Source of the DNA: Gordionus sp. m RMFG-2023
Lineage: Eukaryota; Nematomorpha; Gordioida; Chordodea; Parachordodidae
Reading direction: 5' to 3'
Assembly: GCF_954871325.1 (NCBI RefSeq)
Contig: NC_088775.1
Coordinates: forward strand, 90,650,805 to 90,714,804
DNA: 64,000 bases
Part shown: positions 1 through 11,400 of the stretch, one piece after another
Layout: the number at the start of each line of letters is the position of its first letter
Numbering within the stretch: the stretch's first letter is position 1
Program-made: the position numbers and the translations under genes
The notes under the pieces: model-generated
What the model was told of the DNA's origin: nothing
Seen by the model: only the letters and a program-made list of their open reading frames with translations
Databases searched by the model: none

Positions 1-754
1 GGTATTAGGTTTGGGTTTTATAATTTTTTATATTAAATTATAATAATTTTTATGTTTTTGGTAGATAAAAAAAATATATTAAGATACACAAGGAAAAAAA
101 ATATAAAAATTAATAATTTTTTACTACAATTTAAATAAAATATGACCCATTTGAATTAAATACTTTGCATTTCACAATTCCTTAGATATTTTATATTTTT
201 CGAAAAAATTTCTTTACAGTGATTACTACCCCCCCCCCTCCCCTCCGATGGCTACACGAATGTGCTTCCTCATTGTGAAGATAATTTATTTTTTTTTAAA
301 TATTTAACATTTGTAAATTATATGGTGTTTATTATAACAATAAAAATAAAAAATAAAATTGTGCTTTGTGTTAAAATTTTATAACAGCCATCTTACCCCA
401 AAGGGTTTTTCCATTTTACCCCAATAGTCCCATCTTACCCCAATGGCTTTGCCATCTTACCCCAAATTCTTTGGTAAATAGTTAAAAACAGGGACATTTA
501 TTTACACCTCAGTTCTAATACTATTAAAGGTAGTAGTAATATTATTTTGGCTGAAATCTAAATTGGGCCTTTTGTAAAAATTGACCCAAAACACTAATAG
601 GTTTGTATACATAGATTTTTTTTTTGTTATTAAGTAGTCTAATGATGAAGCTATCCAATGATATAATTAGTTTCATCCTCTAAAATGAAATTTAAATTTT
701 ATGCCGAGTGAGCGATGGTTCTTTGGCCAATATGTTCATAATTTATTTATTTAG
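1..754. other. Non-coding AT-rich leader region
   Basis: No coding exon could be supported here. It may be an intron or the upstream flank of the split gene whose first visible exon begins at 755; earlier exons of that gene were looked for and not found. The only structure is a run of C near 231-245 and the short CATCTTACCCCAA repeat listed separately. Confidence 0.5.
386..470 (+). repeat. Short tandem repeat, CATCTTACCCCAA type
   Basis: About four imperfect copies of a roughly 25-30 base unit containing CCATCTTACCCCAA or CCATTTTACCCCAA follow one another, with short variable spacers. The unit is richer in GC than its surroundings. No coding or RNA function is apparent. Confidence 0.6.
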
Positions 755-3027
755 TTAAATCCAACCAATTCCCTTGCCTTCCATAATTTGGACGGGAAAA
801 CGCTGAAGGTGTGCCTGCTAAATCGCAAAGGCGATACGACAAATCATTGTTACGACCTGTCAGGATATCGATTCGCTCTTATGCCCGAAGCCGTGACTCG
901 GGTATATTTATTTTACAATTTTTTAAAAAAAATAAAATAAATAGTAATCCGACAAAATGTGTATAAAAATCATCTGGTCTGGTCCAAAGTCTTTAAAACG
1001 TGGTACGTAGCACTGGTGAATGAAGATTAAATTAATTAAGATTTTTAAAAAAGGAGAGAGTTTTAATTCCGAAAGAATGTTATTGGCGGCAAATCGGACC
1101 AATACATGTAAATTACTTAATTGTGTGCCTTTCCTAAATGTTATGATGTAATGACGTCTGGTCTTTTTTTTAACCTGCTATATTGAGATCCTAGGGATTC
1201 TTGGCATATATATAAAACCATTTTTGGTAATCTTTCCTATTAAGATATTAATTTTTCTCATGTCGAATGCCACATCCATTATTGAATTTGAAATAGAGAA
1301 GATGGTACCCTAAGCGTAGTCCAATAGCTGTTTATCTTTCTTGGCAGAGTGATGTTTCGGATTCTTGAGAGGAATAACTAGAAGAGAGAAGCAAATATCA
1401 TTAATGAGGAATAATTACTAATATGATCTGATCTAAAGTGTGTAAATAATTTTAAAGAACTAGCTTATTATTTATGCATCATATAATTTAAAATCAAATA
1501 TTTATATTAATATATATATATATCGTATTTGGATATGTAACCCATTGGAATTAGTCTGAGGGAAAAATTTTAATTTGAAAAAAATCTGATTATTGCCATG
1601 TGCAACATGTATAGAGAATATACAGTGTAAATTTCAAGCAATTAAGTCTAGAATCTTTTAAAGTATTTTTAATTTTTTATATCAGCTTTCATATTGATTT
1701 TTCTTATAGATTAAAAAAGATAAAGGTTTATGGTGGTAATCTGAAATTTAATGGGTAGGCATTCTACTCATGCTGGAATGTAAAGAGATTCTAAATTTCC
1801 TCGTGGATTCCTTTATCCCCAAAACGAGATATCATAATTTTATCGTCATAAATTTATAACCAGATGGATATCATGAAAGTGGGTGAAAAGCTCTATGTCA
1901 AGGAATATTACACTGGATTCTACGTACTCAAATTAGCCAAGGGAATAACTAAGCTGGACAACTCGTCTGCTGAAGATTCTCAAAGCCAACTCAGCATAAG
2001 GAACTTCAAAATACGGAGCCAAACTTTTTTAGGCCGTTACTCGCACCCTAGTTAATTTTTTAAAAAAATAATTTATTACATCTTTTTAAATAAAATAAAA
2101 GCTTTCTTTTCTTTTTTTTGGTGACCTTCAAAGTAACTGTTAAAAAATATTCTATTTGTGCCGATCCTTTTAATAAACGGCTCGCATAAGATTATGAACC
2201 TTAATAATTTTGTATTTAGCCTGGATGATTTTGCTCAGAGATGACAGACATTTTTGGGGCTACTGCTCGCCAAATCTTGAGGCCCTAAACCATATTATTA
2301 TGGGCTAAAATCTTAATCTGGCCGTTTTTAAAAAATTGGACCACAAATCGGGGCTTAATATTAAAATTTATTATTTAAGGTTTTTTTTTTCAAATGATAA
2401 AAATGTATCTTATACATGAGTAGAAGTATTCTTAATCTAATATCCTTCTTTCTTTTTTTATTCCTTAGAATCTTACTTTGATTATGACGACGCTTGCGAA
2501 TTAACGAAATCACCGGACACCTACAACGTATACAAAACGGGGACTTTATTCAAGTATAATAATTAAATTAAAATAGATAAATAATTAATTCAAAGCGATG
2601 TACAGTTGGTGCGAACTAAAAACGGAATCGGTGAAGGAATAGAGTCATTCTTACGCGAGGAGATATTAGAGGGAGCCAGGATAGTGAACGATATTTTTCA
2701 TAAGTCCCAGAGGACATCGATTGGCGAGATGTTTAGCCAAAAGAAGGATTACACAATAGAAATGAGTCAGGAGGAGGTAATCTTAGCCCCCCCCCCATAG
2801 CCATGATAAGATAAATATATCATCTCTTATCGTTTTATTCATTGTATTTATACGAATTAAGGTTTGTTTTTTTTTGAAATATATAGTTGATAGCGAGCCT
2901 TGCTGGGCCATACAATTACGTGAAAATATTCGATCTAGATAATCCAGAAATGGATGTTTATTTAAACGTCAAAACTGTTCAAGAAGTTTGTAACACAGAT
3001 TATATTAATGTATACAGAATTATGTGA
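755..3027 (+). CDS. Modular secreted-protein family member, 3' part (gene 1)
   Basis: Unrecognised family. Five exons join in frame: 755-901, 1864-2050, 2469-2553, 2596-2776 and 2887-3027, each with AG before and GT after. The third intron is only 42 bases. Together they give about 246 residues; the N-terminus is missing, probably in earlier exons outside the window. The exon sizes and phases (147 nt phase 0-0; 187 nt ending phase 1; 85 nt with 2 nt at each end; 181 nt starting with 1 nt and ending phase 0) match exons 4 to 7 of genes A (8424-19049) and B (26733-35532). The residues also match: ACELTKSPDTYNVYKTGTLF resembles TCGLVNESGTYNMEDIF of gene A, and QLVRTKNGIGEGIESFLREE resembles exon 3 of gene A. 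The stop at 3025-3027 may be real, or the last exon may splice onward, since a GT follows TAT at 3023; a decayed terminal exon of the same family lies at 4423-4633. Function unknown. Confidence 0.68.
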
Positions 3028-3061
3028 AAAAAAAATATTATATTGCTTATAAGTATACTCG

Positions 3062-3276
3062 TTTTTAGCCGGTTTTTAAAAACGGCTAACTCAATATTTT
3101 AACCAGAAGCATATTACCCTAAGCCTCCTCGAGATTTCGATAATATATGTCTAGAACCTTTGTTCCTTCTATGAGAAAAATCTTCAGGACTCGCGTAATA
3201 TTTATTCTGGATGAAATATTGAGTTAGCCGTTCTTAAAAATCGGCTCAGAACGAGCCGTTAAAGAACACTACTTGA
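3062..3276. mobile_element. MITE family 1 copy (GGCTAACTCAATATTT inverted repeat)
   Basis: The two ends are inverted copies: GGCTAACTCAATATTTTAACC on the left and the complementary ATTGAGTTAGCC on the right, followed by GAGCCGTTAAAGAACACTA. Better copies at 21772 and 32612 begin TAGTGTTGTTA and end TAACAACACTA, suggesting a TA target duplication. No coding capacity. Confidence 0.7.
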
Positions 3277-4422
3277 AACGGATAGATATATTAGAAGCCA
3301 ATTGAAAATGTGAGTTATTTTTTTTTCCTAGAGTGTGTATATTTATAACTCCATATTATTTTTTTTAAAAAAAGAAGTTATTATTTATTTGCTCCAGTGG
3401 TTTATTTCGAAATTATCGGTATTTTTTAATAAATATTTTTTTTTAAGTGATAATAACAAAATAGTTTGTAAAATCATAATATCAATTAAATATAAGTACA
3501 AGATCTCTGATTCCTCTGGGCCATAACTTGGGTAATTAAATTACCTCTCTCACTAGCCGATTACAATTACTCTGTTAGTCTTAAAAAAAATGTAATTAAA
3601 ATACTCGACAATTTTGCATCTTTTTTAGGGTTCTCTTAGTAGTAGGGCAGATATTAAATTGTTTTATTTTCCACGATATTCCAATAAATTTTAATTGGGA
3701 TTTAAATCAGAGAATCGATGCTCTCAATTCAGAATATTAATCCTTCTATCGGATAATAATTTTTTAAGCTCATTTTTGCGTAATGGACATGGTGTCCTGT
3801 TCTGTCTTGTCGAAATAAACTTTTGCTCCGCGAAGAAATAAGGCATGAATGATTGTGCAGAAAACTTTAATCTGGATTTAGCCTATACATTTTTTTATAT
3901 AAACTAAAGTCTATAAATTTCTACGAATCATAATACTGGATGATTCATCAGGCACCGTTCCGGAATATTTAGTATATTTAGAAAAATACTAGAAAGTTCA
4001 AATAAAACCCCGCGAGTTTCCAACTACTTTCTTGAATCTAGTGGATTCAATCCTGTACCAATTTCTCATCTCGAAACACAATTTTTATGATTTTTAAACA
4101 TCTTCCTTTGAAAATCAATTTTCTTAATTTTAAAACAAAAATTTTTCGTTCCATATTGGATGTCAATCCAAAGGCGTCAAATATTCAGATTTGCTTTACC
4201 AGATTAAGGGTACATAATGGGTACCAATATAGCTCGTTGGAAGTTAATCGAGAATCTAGTTTATCTTTCCTCCAAATTCTATCATTTTTTGGATCCTAGA
4301 TTTCTAAAAAAAAAATTAATTGAGTTATTGAAATTTAAATTATAATGACGCTTTTTTGTGGGGGGACAGGGGCTTCCTGGTATATATATATATATTTTTT
4401 TTTTTTAAATACAATAAACTAG
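3277..4422. other. Non-coding stretch
   Basis: AT-rich, with only short open frames that show no homology to anything else in the window. It may be an intron between gene 1 and the terminal-exon remnant at 4423. An equivalent of exon 9 of gene A was searched for by eye and not found. Confidence 0.4.
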
Positions 4423-4633
4423 GCGATAATCGTGCAAAAATCGGATGGTAACTTTCAACACCAGCCAAATTATTGATGGTTCGGTCGTATCGGAGTCAAA
4501 ATTTTATCCCAGACATTTAATCGCGAGCATTGAAACATGGATAAGTGGAGGGGTCAGCCAAGATATATTCCCGGAAGGCTTCTATATTCGTATTTACAGA
4601 GATTACAAGAACTGTTCTTCTGCTCTTTATTAA
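4423..4633 (+). pseudogene. Decayed terminal exon of the modular secreted-protein family
   Basis: After an AG at 4421-4422 the first frame reads AIIVQKSDG, matching HQIVQKVSD at the start of exon 10 of gene B. A different frame then reads TSQIIDGSVVSESKFY, matching TSNDGNLVDTKTY of the same exon, and continues PRHLIASI and FYIRIYRDYKNC up to a TAA at 4631-4633. The paralogues have FITYIMGY and NIFFRAC in the corresponding places. The homology therefore crosses a frameshift, so this is either a decayed last exon of gene 1 or an isolated remnant. The alternative reading, a short independent ORF from ATG 4445 (62 codons), is less likely because the homology begins upstream of that ATG. Confidence 0.5.
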
Positions 4634-5659
4634 CCCTAGTTTTTATATAATATGATTGATTGAAAATTAATAAAAAATTTTCATTTAATTTTATTTATTT
4701 CATTTAAAGACGGGATAATTTATTTTCATTTGCAAAAAATCATGGCCGATAATGGGTTATTAAAATTATAAATTATTATACATATTATTACATTATATTT
4801 TATTTTATTATCTTTTACCACAACATTATATAATGGTTTAAAATATTATTACTAAGTTATATACGTTTATATGTTATGCAACATTAAAAGGGCAAAATTA
4901 TCATATTTTAAATTATTTTTTTTCAATATTGAGGCAACTTTTAGTAAATTTAAGTTTTATATTTGATAATTTAATGCTATTTTTTTGTCCTTAGGGTTCC
5001 GTGGTCACAATCTGCCCGTAGAACTATATCTCTGCCTTTAAGTGAGTATTCGCTATTTTTTTTAGAAATCCTTTCATGTATTCATTAGTGATATCGGGTT
5101 TCAATAAATTGTATAAAATATGGGTTTATAGACCGTTACAGTAAATGGTCCGAAATATAGTTACTGAATATCCACCAACAACATGGAGGCTAATACTTCA
5201 GGAATCTATGTAGGAGTTTTAGAATATATAAAATTTATTAATTCCATAATGATTGTGCCATCATTTGGCTGGGTAAATCTTTTTAAAATAATCTTGCAAA
5301 TATGTATGCGAATCAATATATATCAGGATCCCTTTGTCATCCACAAGGAAAAAGTAGATTTGATTCTTTCAGAGATTTTAAAAGAAAAAATATCAAAAAA
5401 TTACTACGAATGACGGGATTCTTCAATCGTGTTTTTTTTTTAAATTTTCAATAATATTCCCCCCCCCCTTTTCCTACAATCTTAAAATCCACGCCTATGT
5501 CACGCCTGTTCAATGTGAACTTATAAGGCCCCTAAAAAATATATATCAAAGCCATTATATCCCCAAGGGTAGGTATTTGGAAAAAAAAATATAATTATTT
5601 TTTATAAAGTCATAATTTAAAAAAATACATATTAAAAGTTATTTTTTAAAAAAAACATT
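4634..5659. other. Mostly non-coding; one unsupported ORF
   Basis: AT-rich. A possible exon (AG at 4994, strong donor GTGAGT at about 5041) and a 76-codon open frame at 5183-5413 occur on the plus strand, but neither resembles the neighbouring families nor has a second copy here, so no gene is called. A run of C lies near 5460. Confidence 0.35.
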
Positions 5660-6550
5660 TTAAAAGCATCAACCCTAAGGATGAGTTTTTTTTAGGAAAT
5701 GCCATCTACAGATTTCGGAGGTAGAATCCTTTATTGCAGTTTTTTGGCGCCAACGTTATAGTTGGGAGCAAAATAGTCTAAGCGTATTCTATGCACAGGA
5801 TGTTCAATCACAGGGTTTGGGTCATAAATTTTGAATCATAATCTCTTTATTTAAAAGAAAACTATTAATTTTTCACTTATTTTTACTTATTTTTCTTTTT
5901 TTATCTTCGAATTTTTATTTATCGTGATGTATATATATTGAATATATTTTTTAGGAGGAGGGGGGGGGGTGAACATTTTACTAGTTATTAGAAAAAATGG
6001 AACTCGCTTTAATGCAGCGTGTTCCTTCACCAAAGCCGAAGTTATCAAAGTTGCTCTCAAAAAAAAATATCTGGACTCATCACAGCCTTTGATAACATTC
6101 TATCCAAGGCCCTCATCATTCTATAAACAAAAACTCCAAAGATTTACGGCTTCGTGTGGTTACCTGACCTCTTTATTAACCCTGTCAGGCTACGAAAGAC
6201 TAACACTGAAAAGTTATAAGTCCTCTGATAGATTTACCGACTCTACCCCTCGTGAAATTGTTTTTGCAAAGAAAGTTTCCGCTCACCTTTATTTTATGCT
6301 ACACGCTAGATTATCTAGAATTATACAACTCATAAAACGTCAATGGATATCCACCAATGACAATCAGATATGCCATACCTCCAAAACCTGGAATGATGAT
6401 CTTCAACAAGTAGGCTACTCTTCCACGATCTTCAGGTCCCAAACAAACCTTGAAAGACCAATCCTTTTACCAGACTCTGATATCGAATTAACATCTTTAC
6501 TATTTTCGAACTTACCTTTAGATTCAAAAAATAAATTGATAATAACGTAA
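5660..6550 (+). pseudogene. LRR-protein gene remnant, copy 1
   Basis: Collinear over about 0.9 kb with the minus-strand sequence at 54240-54930, including intron-like and poly-G parts, so the two are paralogous. The longest frame (5969-6550) contains LLTLSGYERLTLKSYK, matching LSNLSGFERLTLKGYK in the other copy. There it continues LANIEEDGFAILNNLKSL, which fits the leucine-rich-repeat pattern (LxxLxLxxxxIxxIxxxxFxxLxxL) with Y in place of the usual N. The homology shifts frame near the A-run at about 6060, and an upstream segment (5700-5830) matches the partner in a different frame, so the copy is probably not functional. An AG at about 5953-5954 may be an old splice acceptor. LRR proteins usually act in binding or adhesion, but no ligand or membrane anchor can be inferred. 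Confidence 0.5.
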
Positions 6551-6666
6551 CTTAAAAAAATAAATAAAACACTTAGTACTCGCGACCTTTAAATTATGTC
6601 TGCCTAAACCCGCATCATAAATAGTAGAAGATTTAAATGTTATCGAGCTGATTACTATAATAATAA

Positions 6667-6896
6667 TGACGAGCGCAGTCATGCTCATAGCATGTTCTCG
6701 TGGACCTATACCTATTCTACACTTCTCTCCTTGCAAATTTCACCTTGAATATCCCTCTGAGTCCAGAATAAAAAGCGCACAGATTGAGCAATATGTTTTC
6801 CGGGATGGGGGAAGAGCTAATGAAACGGAAAAACAAAGCATTACAGCTAGATCGGAACATGATAAAGTTCATATTCACGAAAATGAATATGGGTAA
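6667..6896 (+). CDS. Unrecognised short ORF (76 codons)
   Basis: Open from ATG 6667 to TAA 6894-6896, with no recognised domain. Base composition is less AT-biased than the surroundings, and the C-terminal half is charged (ARSEHDKVHIHENEYG), which is why it is listed. The antisense strand is also open over part of the region and encodes a hydrophobic stretch, so the coding strand is uncertain. It could be an exon of a gene related to the preceding LRR remnant, or chance. Confidence 0.25.
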
Positions 6897-6936
6897 TACT
6901 GGCACTCTCCACCCAATTGAATTGGCCTATAACAAT

Positions 6937-7100
6937 TAGAGATCTGCAAAGTTAGGCCCGGCCCGAGCCCGGCCCGAAGCCAAAAAAATTCGGGCCGGGC
7001 TCGGGTAGGATCTTGGAAATTTTTTTAAAATATATCTAAATTTATAAATTTTATATTGAATTTTTTGTGTAAAATAAAAATATTTGATTTTATTTATTGA
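6937..7100. mobile_element. hAT-type MITE, GGCCCG family (3'-truncated)
   Basis: Begins TAGAGATCTGCAAAGTTAGG followed by alternating GGCCCG/CCCGAGCCCGG, the same end as the complete copies at 17918 and 60968. The right end (TGCAGATCTCTA) is absent. The AT-rich interior matches the copies at 19398 and 23898. Confidence 0.65.
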
Positions 7101-8423
7101 AACCGGGTTGTTTTCGCTATTTCTAGACGCACTTCGGAGTATAACCTTAACCTAGCACTGTTAGGGAAGGGAATACTCAAGGCAGCTGCCTTCATTTGGA
7201 AGAAAAGAAAATGATTCTCTCACAGATGCGTTTTGTATGTACTATATACTTATTTTACTTTTGATATTTATAATTGTTAATGGCGCCCTAACTAACGATA
7301 TTTAATCTAGTTTATAATATATATGTCCTAATTTTGGAAGGACTATTTTTGATAAAGTTTATAATATATATATATGTGTTTTAATTTTTGAAGGAATTCT
7401 AAAACTATGTGATCTAAGCATTTTTATAAAAAGAATTAAAGGAATAGATCCGTTAAAAGAGTGATCAACCAAATAATCTCTCTTTTTACGAATAAAGGGT
7501 TGCTAACGTAATTATTCACTTTATGTATCTAAGCTTTATTATTTTCAGCAAATAATCTCTCATGACTCATTCAGCGTTATTTTCTCTCTCTTGCCCCCCA
7601 AGATTCTTTATGCTATTTTCCTCGATATTTTATAAAACTTCTTCAATACAATTTTCCCTCCTTTAAGTAATATTTTTACATATAAAACCTCTATTAGTTA
7701 AAAATATCTTTCGTAAAAAATGATGTATTTCATTATTTATTATAATAAAACCTATATCATACATTTATTCATACAAAGAATCACGTATAAGATAATCTAA
7801 AAAAACCTATTAACCATTATTCATCTAGTTTAAAATATATAAGGCACACTTATTTGATGACGGGTGAATCAGAAATTTCCCCTTTTATTTTATGAAGTAT
7901 GAATAAGAAATATACTTACATTTTTATGAGAGGTTATTCATAAATTTTCCTTTATCTTGATAAATTATGTTTAGTAAAGTAGATATTACTTCAGTACTAC
8001 TACCAACTATATATTTATTTTACAATGATACTTAAGGTTTAGATTATAACATATATATATGGCGTATTAATTTTTGAAATAAATATTTACCACAAATCTA
8101 ATTAAAATAGGAAGAATATATAATAGATATAAATTTTAGTGATTGGTATTTAAAAATTACAAACCAATTATTATTATCCCATATTTAATTTAAGTCATAA
8201 AATTTTGGAAAAACGTATTCATATCCAATATGAATAAGAATGAATTTTATAAAAAAATATATATTAGATGTATAAATGTATAATATATATAGAAGTTATA
8301 CAATGTATTATAACAGGGCCCTTATAAAGAAAGAATGAAAAAAGGAAGCAAAAGAAATAATCATTAAAAAAAAATTAAAAAATTTATATAAGAACTGCTG
8401 AAAAAAGTTCTTTATCTTTTTAA
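7101..8423. other. Non-coding flank shared by the duplication
   Basis: From about 7410 this stretch has a recognisable counterpart at about 25670-26730, downstream of gene B. Conserved short blocks such as GATTCTTTATGCTA/GATTCTTTGTGCTA are interspersed with indels, as expected for non-coding duplicated DNA. It lies 3' of gene A. 7101-7410 holds nothing identifiable. Confidence 0.5.
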
Positions 8424-11400
8424 TTATCTTGTCAAGAGACATGCTCGGAAAAAGATATTCACATCATATTCGGATCGACTCGTTCCTGCATATCCCATTA
8501 TATAAGTTATAAATGAGTTGTGATAAGTTTTGGTATCGACTAAATTTCCATCGTTACTAGTTTCTTCGAGTATAATATCAGATACTTTCTGTACCATTTG
8601 ATTCTAAAATAATATAATAAACAATAAATCAAATATAATGATATCTTTTATTTTAAAACCCTTTAATTTATTCGTCTAAATTACTTTCTTTTCTTCGTAT
8701 TTTTTATTTTATTTTAAAAAATTATAATATAAATTATTAAATTAGGATTAAATAAACACTTGTATTTTAAGCATTATAAGACTCTTCATTTTATATAACT
8801 ATTGCAATTCTGTATAAGCAGAAAACTCTTCCTTAGAAAATTAAATGTGGCTGTCAGCATAAAAGCAAAATGATGCAAATATCAATATTGTTTTTTTATT
8901 TTAAATAATGAATCTTTAAAAATCTATCCCGTTATAACCATCATGTTTAAAATACTACTAAAGTGGTTATAACCCCCCCCCCCGATCCCCACCACAACCC
9001 CTTCTCATATTCTAGATTCAAAAAGAATGATGATTTAACTCAAAATTAATTTTTTAAAAATTTTTTTAATTTTTAAGATTCCGTGCCAAGATTGATCCCA
9101 ATCCATGATTTATACGTAGTAGTGAAAAAATTGATTGAAAAATCTTTCTATTTTGATAACCTGGTCGAGGTATTATGATGGCATTTTTATCCCCACCTTC
9201 CCTTCTTCAAACTTACTACGAATAACACGGTGATAAATAATAATGTTAAACGTATCCTTTATTTAGATTTTATTTTGATACACATGGCAAAATATTAATA
9301 TTAGACAACCACCCCCTCCCCAACTCCTCACAACCCAAATTCACCCCTAAGACATTGTGTTGTTAACGGACTCAATATTTTAGCCAGAAAAATGTTCTTA
9401 AGCCTCGAGATTTCTATAATATATGTCTAGAACCTTTGTTCCTTCTATAAGCAAAATCTTCAGGCTTGCGTAAAATTTTTCTGGAAGAAATATCAAAACC
9501 AGCCTTCTAACATTACTAAGACAGGTAATTGATGCTAGAAAAATAAATTTAATATATATTCGCCATGATTAAAATAACAATTTAATAAGGACATTGATTT
9601 ATTTTTTATTTTTTTATGTTTATTTTTGTAATAATAATGGATTATTTACCATTGGTCCACCCAGTTTCTTAATGACACATATAGCATTGGCACTTTCATC
9701 CTTATCAAAGATAAATCTGCATTGGTGGTTTTCTCGATGATATGGGGAACTGAATTTTACTCTTAACTAAAATTATATATATATATTTAAATCATATTAA
9801 GTTCAATTGTTTGGTATCTAGGCATTGTTGGCGTATTTATTACTACTCATTTGCACACTGAAATATATTATATGGTTACAAAAAAATTTTGATAATCACT
9901 AAGGTTAGGTCGGGGAAGAAATTCTTAGAAATTTACATCATTATTAAAGTTTGTATTTTTGCAAATTGATTTTAATAGAAAAATTTAAAATATGAGCAGA
10001 TAAATGAATATTAAAGGCTTTATTAAATGATTTTTTTTTGTTTTCAACTGATTAATTGATATAATTTAAATTGATGGAAACCATCCAGACCCTGGATTTG
10101 TCAAATCATACCATTTTGGGATTTATTTTTAATTTTAATTTATTTAAAAAAAAAAAATCTAAATATACCATTATTTAATTGATCTAACTTTTTAAAGATA
10201 TAAAATATTTTTTTTCCCTCAAACAACGAATATTTCAAAGATTATATTTTCTTTATTCTAATAATTAAAAATATTTTTTTTTAAAAAAAGTTGTATCATT
10301 TTCAAATAAGAAAAGATTGCAAGAAAATAGAAAAAAAATAATAATTTTTTTTAAAATTATATTATAGTATAAAATTTGATATTATTTTGAGGCTTTTTTT
10401 TTGCATTAATTAGAAAATATTTTAGAAAGTTATATTACATTTTTCTCAAAAGTCATATATGCAAAAGTTTGCCTTTCTAGCCCGATAATCTTTTGTTCAG
10501 CTTCATCTGGTATTCCTGTTGAATTCATTTTCCTTCTAAAAATATCTTTCTCGTCGATCTTCCAAGTAACGAGGCGTTCTGTTCTCTTCAAGACAATCAT
10601 TTGTGGGCTTTATGAGTAAATTTTTTTTTTTTATTTAGTGAGTTAGTTTACAATTTAATCCGAAATGGTAGATAAAGTTGTTTTGAGTATAATTTTTTGT
10701 TAAACATCTTGTTTTGAGCCTATTTTTTTAAAAAAAACGGCTTAGCTCACTATTGAATATCCATAAAACAATATTAACTAAAAGTGTCTTAAGATTTTGC
10801 GTCAGAGATAGCACAAAGGTTTTGAACATCCAGTAACAAAATCTCTCGTAGCCAATATTTTTCGGACTAGAATATTGAGTTAAGACGTTTTTAAAAAATC
10901 TCAAATAGAGCTGTTTAACAAAACTTAGTTTTGAGAGACTCTAACAATCAATCATCGAATATAAAAACGTCAATAAATGTTATATTCTCGCCAATAGTAA
11001 TTTCTACCAATGGAGAGTTGAGTTTTCCCCTAGCATTTTTTTAAGATTTCTAAAAAGTTTAGTTCAAAAAATAAATAAAATCAAATTAGAAACACTTTGA
11101 ACATAGAAAATTCTTATTCCTTATGCAGAACAGACAAATAATCTTCTTTTTTTTAAATTTACCTATTGTTCCCTTTTAGGAAAATACGCTTTTACTTAAA
11201 AATTATTTTGGTTCGCTAGTTATTTTTCTTTATGTAAGCTTCTTATAATCAGAGTTGTTAATCGCTACTTTTAAAAGTAGCGCGCTACCGCTATCGTTAT
11301 TTGTCAAAAAAAAGTAGCGCACTATTAGCTACTTTTTAAGCTACTTTTAATCTTAAAATTATTGTAAGTTATAATGATACTTTATATATTTTTTCTTATA

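Noticed and set aside
5183-5413. 76-codon frame MEANTSGIYVGVLEYIKF...
   Set aside because: No homologue in the window and no convincing splice partner; it could be chance in AT-rich DNA.
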